Under the pieces are notes generated by a model. That model ran no database searches. It worked only from the letters and a program-made list of their open reading frames with translations, and was not told where the DNA came from. Position numbers and translations under genes: made by a program. From contig JALLAZ010001138.1 in NCBI GenBank assembly GCA_036939755.1, positions 1 through 10,068 on the forward strand: a stretch of 10,068 bases of DNA, in the 5' to 3' direction. Positions 1 through 6,904 of the stretch are shown piece after piece. The stretch comes from Stephanodiscus triporus (Eukaryota; Bacillariophyta; Thalassiosirophyceae; Thalassiosirales; Thalassiosiraceae). How positions within the stretch are numbered: position 1 is the stretch's first letter; every line of letters starts with the position of its first letter.

Positions 1-160
1 GACCTTCGCACTTGGGACTTTAGGTGTTGCTTATGCCCCGGCTTTTACGGTAGATACGATACTCACATCTCCATTCTCAAGGCCTCCCCTTTGTCCCATG
101 TTCATTTTTTTATAGAAGGAACACAGAGAATTTCCCTTTTGTCGGAGCCTCCCTTCACCG
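1..160 (+). promoter_or_regulatory. Upstream region of the DNA-binding protein gene
   Basis: 160 bp before ATG 161. A T-run followed by TATAGA at 111-116 lies 45-50 bp before the ATG and may be a TATA-like element or simply part of a pyrimidine-rich 5' UTR. Nothing else is evident. Confidence 0.3.
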
Positions 161-2260
161 ATGTCATCTTCACGCTCGATCATCAAGCGCCCGACCCCGT
201 CCCTCGAGGATGACGACGGGGACGGGGAGCTGAGCCGCGCGCCTCCCGCCGATCCGATCGTCGCGGCGGACCACTCTCAACCGGCGCCCCCTCCGGCGAA
301 AGTCGCCAGGCTCGGAGGGGTCGACGACGGCGTGGACGACAACAACGGAGGAGAGGACGACGATGCGCCGGGCGCGAACGACGGGGAAGTAGCCGTCGAG
401 GAGGAGGCGGATGCGGCGGCGGTCGCCGTCCCGGCGCTGCCAACACCTACCGTGAAGACGGCCGACGAAAAGGGAGGGGGGGAGGAGGACGCTCGGGCGC
501 CGTTCTCGGGTGAGGTTCCTCTTAAAAACGAAGACGATGGAGGGGCGAACGAGGAGTCGACCATGGCCGTCGTGGCGGACGCGGCGGACGTCGCCGAGGA
601 CATGCCGACGCTGCCCCCCTACGAGGGAAAATTCGAAGAGCACATCGGGGTCAACTCCGGTGCCGACCATTGCGTCGTCGGCGGCGGCAAAAGTTCCAGG
701 AAGGACAGAAAGGAATTCACCGCGGAAGAAAAACTCCAAATCATATCCGAGATCAGCGCCTTGCCCTCGGTCCAGAGCGTATTGGACAAGTACGGGGTTA
801 GCAAATCGTCGTTGCATCGATGGCGTCAGCCGGAAAAGTTCGGTAGGTTGAAGGAAATGGTCATGGGAGGTGCCGGCAGCGATGTCGACGACGGTGATGC
901 CGACGGCGAGGGGGGACGTGCCAAGTCCAACAACCCTGACGGCATCATCATCGAGAACAGGGACAAGTTTCGCAAGCGGGATCTGCACGACAAGCTGCGC
1001 CTGATCAGATTGGGACTTCGTTTTTTTTGCAAGGAGAACATGAACCGGGACGAGGACGAGCGACTGGCGATCACGTCAAGCCTGATACGGCTCAAGGCCG
1101 CGGAAATCAAGGAAGATCTGTTGGGCCGAGGCGAAATTCGTGACGAGGACGAACTCGCCGCCATAATGGCTTTCAAGGGCTCCAAAAGCTGGGCGTGTCT
1201 AATGGGAAATAAATTGGGGTACTTGTCGTCCGGCGGGTCCATCAAGTGGAGCGAGCAGCAGAAGGCCAACACGGCAGCGTACCTCGAGGCGCATTCGCGC
1301 ACCCCCTCGAGGGCGAAGAAGAATCGGACAGAATTCACAACAGAGGAAAAGCTCGCCATCCTGGAAGAACTTGAGGCCACCAACGCGCGGAACAAGTCGG
1401 AGTCCCAGCCCGCCGTGACTGTCGAACAAATCTGTCAAAAGTACTCCACGTCCAAGTCCTCATTACATCGTTGGAAGCAGCAATACCGGTCCGGACAGTT
1501 GCAGCAGCTCGCCGCGCCTTCTTCCGGCTTTTCCAGCGCCAAGCGCATATCCACCGACAGACTGCACCTCATCAAACACGCCCTCAATGACTTTTACATT
1601 GAGAATGAAAACGCCCCCCCGGATAAAAGGGTCACGATCAATTGCAACTTGCTACAGGCTAAGGCGATCGAGGTGAGGAATTTACTGTTGGAAAGGCAGC
1701 AGCTGCATGAGCACGAGCAGCTAGCACGATCGACGAAGGAGGGCGAGAGCGGCGGGCTTGGGGAGGGTGCGACGCGGGAGGAGGCGGAGGAAAAGGGAGG
1801 CGACGACAAGGTCAGCAGCAGCAGCAGCAGCAGCTCCGGTATCATTAGCAAGGAGGAGGTAAGCGCCCTCAAGTCTTTCAAGGCCAGCAGCAGCTGGCTG
1901 CGTGAGACCGCCAGAAAGTTCTGTTGGAAGTTGGAATTGGATGGGAAGAGGGATGCTTCCGCGGACACAGTCGATGATGGCGCAATGATCTCCACCACCG
2001 CGGCGACAGTAAGTCACCAACATTATCACTATAGCGATGATGCGGGGATGACGGAACACGTCGCATCGGAGCAGCATGCCGCCGGGGCGGGGCAGCACGT
2101 GGGAATGGGGGGGATGGAAAACGACGACGGGCTCGGCGTCGTACAGGGGGGGCACCAGCAGCATCTGTCGCTCGCCATGCCTGCTTACGATGCGCAGGGC
2201 GATGCCATGGATGATGTCGTGGATTTCAACCACGAAGACAGCAATACTTTTGACGTTTGA
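161..2260 (+). CDS. Protein with two pogo/CENP-B-type DNA-binding units, no transposase domain
   Basis: A 699-residue single-exon ORF from ATG 161 to TGA 2258. Residues 1-180 are acidic, low-complexity and poor in predicted structure. Two homologous units follow. Unit 1 has a Psq/transposase-like helix-turn-helix at about 185-232, with E-F-T-x-E-E-K-L and S-K-S-S-L-H-R-W, then a CENP-B/Tc5-type helical domain at about 273-354 with F-K-G-S-K-S-W. Unit 2 repeats this order: helix-turn-helix at 391-450 (same S-K-S-S-L-H-R-W), then a helical domain at 465-592 ending F-K-A-S-S-S-W-L. Domain 2b carries a serine run (552-559). The tail (593-699) is rich in His, Gln, Gly and Asp. In pogo/Tigger transposases and CENP-B such a pair binds DNA and is followed by a DDE domain; none is visible here. 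I infer a domesticated, sequence-specific DNA-binding nuclear protein, perhaps a transcription or chromatin factor. The family call is confident; the function is not. Confidence 0.85.
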   Translation: MSSSRSIIKRPTPSLEDDDGDGELSRAPPADPIVAADHSQPAPPPAKVARLGGVDDGVDDNNGGEDDDAPGANDGEVAVEEEADAAAVAVPALPTPTVKTADEKGGGEEDARAPFSGEVPLKNEDDGGANEESTMAVVADAADVAEDMPTLPPYEGKFEEHIGVNSGADHCVVGGGKSSRKDRKEFTAEEKLQIISEISALPSVQSVLDKYGVSKSSLHRWRQPEKFGRLKEMVMGGAGSDVDDGDADGEGGRAKSNNPDGIIIENRDKFRKRDLHDKLRLIRLGLRFFCKENMNRDEDERLAITSSLIRLKAAEIKEDLLGRGEIRDEDELAAIMAFKGSKSWACLMGNKLGYLSSGGSIKWSEQQKANTAAYLEAHSRTPSRAKKNRTEFTTEEKLAILEELEATNARNKSESQPAVTVEQICQKYSTSKSSLHRWKQQYRSGQLQQLAAPSSGFSSAKRISTDRLHLIKHALNDFYIENENAPPDKRVTINCNLLQAKAIEVRNLLLERQQLHEHEQLARSTKEGESGGLGEGATREEAEEKGGDDKVSSSSSSSSGIISKEEVSALKSFKASSSWLRETARKFCWKLELDGKRDASADTVDDGAMISTTAATVSHQHYHYSDDAGMTEHVASEQHAAGAGQHVGMGGMENDDGLGVVQGGHQQHLSLAMPAYDAQGDAMDDVVDFNHEDSNTFDV
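713..856 (+). other. First helix-turn-helix (Psq/transposase-like) of the doubled unit
   Basis: Encodes about residues 185-232. It aligns with the second copy at 1331-1510: both open with E-F-T-x-E-E-K-L, and both end in K-Y-x-x-S-K-S-S-L-H-R-W-x-Q, the likely recognition helix. The codons for the shared eight residues differ at several third positions, so the duplication is old or the copies have drifted. Confidence 0.75.
977..1222 (+). other. First CENP-B/Tc5-type helical domain
   Basis: Encodes about residues 273-354. The pattern of a first helix ending in F-F/F-Y, a middle helix with K-A-x-E-I, and a final F-K-x-S-x-S-W is shared with the second copy at 1553-1936. It resembles the second DNA-binding subdomain of CENP-B and pogo-type transposases, where F-x-A-S-x-G-W-L is typical. 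Confidence 0.65.
1331..1510 (+). other. Second helix-turn-helix of the doubled unit
   Basis: Encodes about residues 391-450. Compared with copy 1 it carries about 11 extra residues between the first and second helices (N-A-R-N-K-S-E-S-Q-P-A region), which may change the geometry of DNA contact. The S-K-S-S-L-H-R-W stretch is identical to copy 1. Confidence 0.75.
1553..1936 (+). other. Second CENP-B/Tc5-type helical domain, with low-complexity insert
   Basis: Encodes about residues 465-592. It is longer than copy 1 because a charged, glycine- and serine-rich insert (about 524-562) separates the middle helix from the closing F-K-A-S-S-S-W-L helix. The insert includes seven AGC codons in a row plus TCC (1814-1837), a trinucleotide repeat that could vary in length between alleles. 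Confidence 0.65.
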
Positions 2261-2926
2261 ATATCCGGTGTGGGCCTGTAATTGATAATATGTTTATGAA
2301 CTATTCGTGAATCATGGTTACCTTATTAATTACCCCATCTTCCTCTACTGTTATTATTTGATCAGTCCTCCTAGGTGGGCAATGTTGGGGTAAAGTTTCT
2401 CACAGTTCCTACATTAATCTCTTCTGATAAAAATTGGTTCGGTTTGTAATAGGAAGCAGTTCCAAGGACACATGGCTTAATCATTAGATTCCTCATAACT
2501 TTCCACCCAAGATAAGGTGTCGTCGTTAATGAATACTTAGCATGACTGATCGATCTAATCATCCCCCTCCTTATTCCTAGTCCTTGTGAGCAAATTTTAC
2601 CTCTTCTACATTATATCAAACTTGGAAGTGATCTGGTCAAGAATAGAAAGTAGTAAATCGATGTATATCGTTTGATGATCGTCATAAGTAATTTTGTTCA
2701 ATATTTAATATTTAATTCTTAGCACGACCTCTCTAGCCAGCTCTCTTCACACCCATAAAAAAAGAAAACTAACGAAATTGCAAGTGGGAGGCGGGTGCGA
2801 CGGGACAGGGCAGACTACGCACAAGGCCCTCCCCACAGCCCACAATCAGCTCGAGACGTCGTAAGGGCCACCCACCGTCGTCGTTTCGATTCGTTGCTCA
2901 CGTCTCACTCCCTCACGCCCTTTCTT
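2261..2926. other. Convergent AT-rich spacer
   Basis: 666 bp between the 3' ends of the DNA-binding protein gene and phosphoribulokinase. It must hold both 3' UTRs and poly(A) sites. It is AT-rich, with ATATTTAATATTTAA near 2700. A minus-strand ORF of 63 codons lies at 2371-2562 but has no recognisable content. I see no tRNA or other RNA gene. Confidence 0.7.
2389..2601. repeat. Imperfect inverted repeat bounding ~213 bp, possible MITE relic
   Basis: The left arm at 2389-2403 (GGTAAAGTTTCTCAC) is matched by the reverse complement of 2586-2601 (GGTAAAATTTGCTCAC), differing by one substitution and one inserted base. The interior has no coding sequence. This shape fits a small non-autonomous DNA transposon, but no clear target-site duplication is visible and the arms do not extend, so chance in AT-rich DNA is possible. 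Confidence 0.25.
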
Positions 2927-4114
2927 TTACGCGGCGGCGGCGGCGACCTTCTTGTTGGACGCGAGCTTGGCGGCTGCGGCCTTCTTGTTGTACAGCTCGC
3001 GGATGGCGAACGCCGCGAGGGTTTGCATCAGCCCGGTGCCGTTGTTCGATCCCGGAGAGTCGGCGAGGCTGAGCATGGCCTGCGTGACCTCGCCGTAGAA
3101 CTTGGAATTGGTGTTGCCGAGGTTCGACTCGACGTACACGAGCTCCTGGATGTTGTCGAAGTTGCCGTCCATCTCCAGGACCGCGACGTCGTTGCCGAAG
3201 TACTCCTCCTGCCTGTACGCGACCTTGATGCCCGGGGCGGGGGACGAGAGCTTGTCGGCGCTCGGGATCCACGTGATCTCGGATCCCTCGTCGAAGAGGT
3301 AAGTGGGGCTGAAGTCCGGCACGCCCTTCCTCTGGATGGCGCGCACCTTCAGCGTCTTCTTGTCCTCGGGATCGAGGTCGGTGGGGAGGACCTCGATGAT
3401 GTAGTCGGCGAACTGCTTCTGGGGCTCGATGTACGCGTCGAAGTCCGGCTTGCGGGCCTCGATGGACGCGAGGATGGACTCGAGGGAGTGTCCGCGCTCC
3501 TCCATGTCGCGCTGGATCTTCCAGTTGAGCTTGACGGCCGGGGAGATGTCGAGGTACAGGCTGAAGTCGATGAGATCGCGCACGCGCTCGTCGACGAAGG
3601 GGTGCAGTCCCTCGATGATGATGACGGGCGTCGGCTCGATCTTCTCGGGGGCGTCGAGGGTGCCGTTGACGTGGTTGTAGATCGGCTTCATGACCGACTT
3701 GCCCTCCTTGAGCGCCCTGACGTGCTCGTACATGAGGTCGAACTTCTGCTCGGCGGTGTTGAGCGCCGTCAGTCCGGAGATCTTGCGCCCGCCCCGGTCG
3801 TTGAGGTGGTAATCGTCGAGGCAGATGACCGTGGCCATGTCGGAGACGAGGGTGTTGGTCTCCCATCCGCCGTTGCCGAAGCCCCCGCCTAGGGGACCGC
3901 ACTGATCCCCCCCGAAGGTGGACGTCACGCGACGCATGAAGGTGGACTTGCCGCAGCCGGAGTCGGCCGCGAGTCCGATGACGATGGGGGTCACTCCCTC
4001 GGCCAGGGCCTGGAGGGAGGTGGTGGAGACCTGGCCTCGAAGGCCGGTGGACGGGGCCATGAAGGCCGAGGCGGTGGCGGCCGCGAGGGCTCCGACGGTG
4101 ATGGAAAGCTTCAT
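2927..4114 (-). CDS. PRK: Phosphoribulokinase, plastid-targeted precursor
   Basis: 395 residues, no intron. It phosphorylates ribulose 5-phosphate with ATP to ribulose 1,5-bisphosphate, the CO2 acceptor of the Calvin cycle, in the plastid stroma. Residues 1-17 are a signal peptide ending in A-S-A-F-M-A-P, with cleavage expected before F18, followed by a short transit peptide; this settles the start. The P-loop is G-L-A-A-D-S-G-C-G-K-S-T (47-58), the acidic strand I-I-I-E-G-L-H-P (165-172), then R-D-M-x-E-R-G-H-S-L-E-S, R-K-P-D-F-D-A-Y-I and F-Y-G-E-V-T-Q, all typical of plant-type PRK. Length is normal. Cysteines occur only at 54, 72 and 98: 54 and 98 match the plant redox pair, 72 is extra, and the plant C-terminal pair is replaced by serine-rich sequence. 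The C-terminus is Ala/Lys-rich. It is divergent to the M41-like gene, 431 bp away. Confidence 0.97.
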   Translation of the reverse strand: MKLSITVGALAAATASAFMAPSTGLRGQVSTTSLQALAEGVTPIVIGLAADSGCGKSTFMRRVTSTFGGDQCGPLGGGFGNGGWETNTLVSDMATVICLDDYHLNDRGGRKISGLTALNTAEQKFDLMYEHVRALKEGKSVMKPIYNHVNGTLDAPEKIEPTPVIIIEGLHPFVDERVRDLIDFSLYLDISPAVKLNWKIQRDMEERGHSLESILASIEARKPDFDAYIEPQKQFADYIIEVLPTDLDPEDKKTLKVRAIQRKGVPDFSPTYLFDEGSEITWIPSADKLSSPAPGIKVAYRQEEYFGNDVAVLEMDGNFDNIQELVYVESNLGNTNSKFYGEVTQAMLSLADSPGSNNGTGLMQTLAAFAIRELYNKKAAAAKLASNKKVAAAAA

Positions 4115-4545
4115 GGCGAGTTCGGGTCGTTGTCGATGGCAGGAATGGCAAAAATTATGTGCTCTCTCTATTTCCCTGATTCTTTGTGGTTGTCAAGGCT
4201 ACTAGATACTCCTACTTCTTATGCTAATGGATCTCAATATCATGCTGTGACGAATCCAAGAAAAGAGAACACGTACTCATTGTTCCCTTTCAGCGTGCGT
4301 ACGTAGGTTCTACTAATGGCAATCAACCCCACCACCTGGCTTCTTTCGTCATTGAATTGTTGTCATTCGTCAGCCGACAAAATAAAATACCTAAAATTAT
4401 GAGCTCTTAAAGTTCGCCTCTCACTCTTCTTTATTAGAGGCGTCGACCATGCTGTTCTATTCTGTATCTAGTTGAGTGGGAGCTTATTTGTTTTATTATT
4501 TAGAGGAGAAGGCGACAAGAATTGCACCCATTAAAAGTCCGAACA
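4115..4545. promoter_or_regulatory. Divergent promoter region of phosphoribulokinase and the M41-like gene
   Basis: 431 AT-rich bases between two start codons facing apart, both for predicted plastid proteins, so it must contain both promoters and 5' UTRs and may co-regulate the pair. A 15-nt direct repeat with one mismatch, AAAATTATGTGCTCT at 4151-4165 and AAAATTATGAGCTCT at 4393-4407, lies near both ends: about 37 bp from the PRK start and 139 bp from the other. No unambiguous TATA box could be chosen. Confidence 0.5.
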
Positions 4546-5824
4546 ATGACATCCAAAAAAGTCGCCGCGGCCGCTTCGGTCATCCTCTCCCTGATCTTCT
4601 CATTCGCGAGCGGGTTCAACCATCCGTCGGCCCGCCACCATGCCGCGATCTCGTCGTCGAGCCTCCGCCGGCGGCGTCGTCGTCGGCAATCGTCGTCGTC
4701 GAGGCAGCCGACGTTGCGCATGTCCGCGGAGAGCGAGGTCGATCGACTGCGCGCCGCCGCCGCCAAGGCCCGGGAAGAATACGAGGCCCTCGTGGGCAAG
4801 AGGGGAGGCGGCGCCACGACGACGACGACGACGACTTCCGTCGCCCCCCCCCCGACTGCGAGGAAAAATCTGACCGTCGACGAGGCGCGCATCGTCGCGT
4901 CCTCGATCGACTTCGCGTCCGGGGACGCCTCGTCGCAGACGTCGGCGCTCGACGCGCTCGTCGACTCGGGCGATTTCGGGCTGTGGAAGAGCGCCGTCCG
5001 TCGTCGCGGCGGACCGACGTCGACGGACTCGTCGTCGTCGTCGTTGCTCGTTCCTTTCCCCGTGACGCTGGAGGGCCTCGAGAGGAGGACCGACGGCACG
5101 GTCACGAGGCCGAGCCTTGGCGTCGGCGGCGGCGATTCCGACGTGAAATTCGAGGACTTTCGAGACCTGACCGCGGCGGTGGTGCTGGGGAGCACCCTCC
5201 TTGGCGTGCTCGCGCTCGCGGTCCTGCTGCCGAACGTCGGCGCGACCTTCACCTACCTACTCGCGCTCGTGCCGATAGGGTTCATAGGGATAGGGAGCGT
5301 CGCCCCCGGCGTCATCGCCGGCGTCATCGTCGCGGCCCGGGGGGGTGGGGGAAGGGGAAGGACGCCGATCTACGTCGGGAACGGATATGCCGTTACAAGG
5401 CCGGTCACTTCCTCTGCGGGTACGCGTGCGGACTCCCCGTAAGGGGATACGCGGTCGATTCGGGCACGGGCGTCGCGCGCGTTGAGTTCCACCCTGAGGG
5501 GTACGGATCTGTCGACGGTAGCGGCGGTAGGGAGTTGTCCGATTCGGACATCGCCCGCCTCTTGGTCGTGGCCATGTCGGGCAGCGTCGCGGATACGGGA
5601 AGGCGACTGGGGGCGAGGCCGACCTCCTCGAATTGCAGAATTGCTTCCGCAGGAGCAAGGACTTCATCGGCGCGGCGAGGCAGCAGGGCCTGACGAGGTG
5701 GGGGGCGCTGACGTCGTACGGGATCATCAAGTCGAACATGGGAAAGTACGAGGCGTTGGTACGGGCGTTCGAGGAGAATAAGAGCTTGGCGGATTGCGTG
5801 TCGATCATCGAGGCGACGGGGTGA
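4546..5824 (+). CDS. FtsH/M41-peptidase-like plastid membrane protein, frame broken twice
   Basis: The ATG at 4546 gives a signal peptide ending in A-S-G-F (cleavage before F24) and an Arg/Ser-rich transit region; an in-frame TTG at 4522 is not the start. Frame 1 encodes a short helical stretch (about 62-84), a Thr run, and two hydrophobic segments (about 209-228 and 235-264). At the G-rich run near 5340-5353 the coding moves by -1 to R-E-R-I-C-R-Y-K-A-G-H-F-L-C-G-Y. Near 5592-5595 it moves by -1 again to Y-G-K-A-T-G-G-E-A-D-L-L-E-L-Q and on to TGA at 5822. The joined C-terminus resembles plant plastid proteins with an M41-like domain but no AAA+ ATPase (for example A-D-L..L-Q..R-S-K, L-T-R-W). 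The metal motif HExxH reads Y-K-A-G-H, so proteolysis is unlikely. Without frame changes the protein would stop at 5442. Full span would code for about 426 residues. Sequencing error or pseudogene are both possible. Confidence 0.7.
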
Positions 5825-6094
5825 GAGATGAGGCTATACTTGTCGTGGCCGGGCCGTTGATCTGGGCGGAGATAAGTACATAGATAAAGTTTATTTGAAT
5901 GTAAGAGTTCATTCAATGTCGTCGAAGCGGATCAAGCGCTCGACGTCCAGTGCAGAATCCTGACATGTCTCCATGATGCTATCGATCATTGTGCAGTATC
6001 GACACCGAAGGCAGCAGTACGCATGCGTGTTTCTCACCCTCGCCGGCAACTGCGATTAGTATGTGCAAATGCCACGAGCATTTCAAGGGGGAGC
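5825..6094. other. Convergent spacer with a small hairpin
   Basis: 270 bp between the 3' ends of the M41-like and OTU-like genes. A 7-bp perfect stem, TTGAATG at 5895-5901 and CATTCAA at 5910-5916, with an 8-nt loop, lies about 70 bp after the M41-like stop; its role is unknown. No gene is visible here. Confidence 0.45.
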
Positions 6095-6904
6095 TTAGAG
6101 ACGATTCTGCTCCGCTCGCTGTCTAGCCCGAGCGTCCAACGTGAAGAAGACCGCGTTGTAAACGACGCTGTCCGGAACCGACTGACACGAATCCTCGAAT
6201 ATGCCCTCGCCGAACACACCCATCCTCTGCAACTCGCAGCAGTTCTCTCCCGTCGAATGCGCCGTCGTGTATTGTTTTATGTGAAATATGGATATCGGCC
6301 TCCTGAGTATGTTGCTTAGCACGGTCAACTCCGGCCCACCGCCGTACAGGCCGCCCCGCCTCCCGGGCTAGCGCAATTTCGCCAGATACTCCTCGGCCGA
6401 CAGCCCCTCGTTCTTCGCCGCCGATTGGAGCAAAACGCGACACCTCACGATGCGCTTCCGCGGCCTGTTGTTCACGTACAGCGTCCCCTCCGGACTCGAT
6501 AGGAAGTTGGCAACGACCCTGCGCATCTCGAGCGCCATGGAGTGGACGCTGTCGGAATACGCGGCGTCGGGATTGATCATCCCCATCGACACGAAGACCG
6601 AGCCGAGAACCGCGTGGAAGACGCAATCGCCGTCGCCCGGGACGTTGCGCATCACGAAGTACCGCGCCTCGTCGCCGTCGCCGTCGCCTGGGCCGGGGTC
6701 GTATCGGAAGGACGACGGTCGGCGGCAGATGCCAGTCGACGGATCGAACTCGAAGGAGTTGAAGTCGTACCTCGGGGGAGAAGAAGAGGGGGGGGGCGGG
6801 GGCGATGGCGAAGGAGGAGGAGGCGTCGGCATCGAGAACGACGCAGTCGATCGGAGCCGAAGCAGCGACGCGAACGCGACGGATAGCACGAGGGAGGATG
6901 GCAT
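6095..6904 (-). pseudogene. OTU-type cysteine protease (deubiquitinase-like), in-frame TAG, catalytic His absent
   Basis: OTU proteases cleave ubiquitin chains with a Cys-His-Asp triad. The ATG at 6904 opens a hydrophobic signal-like segment (residues 1-23, ending T-A-S-F) followed by a Pro-rich linker (28-45). The OTU nucleophile motif is clear: N-V-P-G-D-G-D-C-V-F-H-A-V (88-99, Asp91, Cys94). The frame stops at TAG 6370-6368 after 178 codons, yet the same frame continues for 90 more codons with OTU-like sequence, G-G-G-P-E-L-T-V-L-S-N-I-L-R-R-P-I-S-I-F, to TAA at 6097-6095. The last 42 residues contain no histidine, where the catalytic one is expected. An upstream in-frame TTG at 6919 is not a likely start. 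Either the copy is decayed, TAG is read through, or the base is wrong. The signal-like N-terminus suggests entry to the secretory route or plastid. It is tail-to-tail with the M41-like gene. Confidence 0.7.
6368..6370 (-). other. In-frame TAG inside the OTU domain
   Basis: The reverse strand reads TTG CGC TAG CCC GGG. Both sides are in one frame, and homology-like sequence resumes within a dozen codons (G-L-Y-G-G-G-P-E-L). No intron of plausible size with GT..AG ends removes it; the only small candidate is 22 nt and would also shift the frame. Confidence 0.85.

Noticed and set aside
170..988. Minus-strand ORF of 272 codons opposite the DNA-binding protein
   Set aside because: Antisense shadow of an acidic, GC-rich coding region, with Arg/Val-rich composition and no recognisable domain.
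2795..3892. Plus-strand ORF of 365 codons
   Set aside because: It lies opposite phosphoribulokinase, has a highly biased Val/Asp/Leu/Arg composition expected from antisense GC-rich codons, and matches nothing known.
2913..4151. Minus-strand ORF of 412 codons overlapping phosphoribulokinase
   Set aside because: It is the +1 or -1 frame of the real gene; its Arg/His/Pro/Gly-rich sequence is a shadow effect of GC-rich codons.
4476..5340. First part of a 405-codon plus-strand ORF
   Set aside because: Up to about 5340 it is Arg-rich shadow of the M41-like gene. Only its last part, about 5346-5595, is the real coding frame and is included in that gene.
5340..5346. Programmed -1 frameshift heptamer G GGG GGT
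   Set aside because: It fits the pattern X XXY YYZ, but a second -1 change downstream has no slippery site, and G-runs are common places for sequence errors; kept only as an alternative.
6123..6626. Minus-strand ORF of 167 codons over the OTU-like gene
   Set aside because: Out of frame with the D-G-D-C motif and the G-G-G-P-E-L segment; composition is Arg/Gly-rich shadow.
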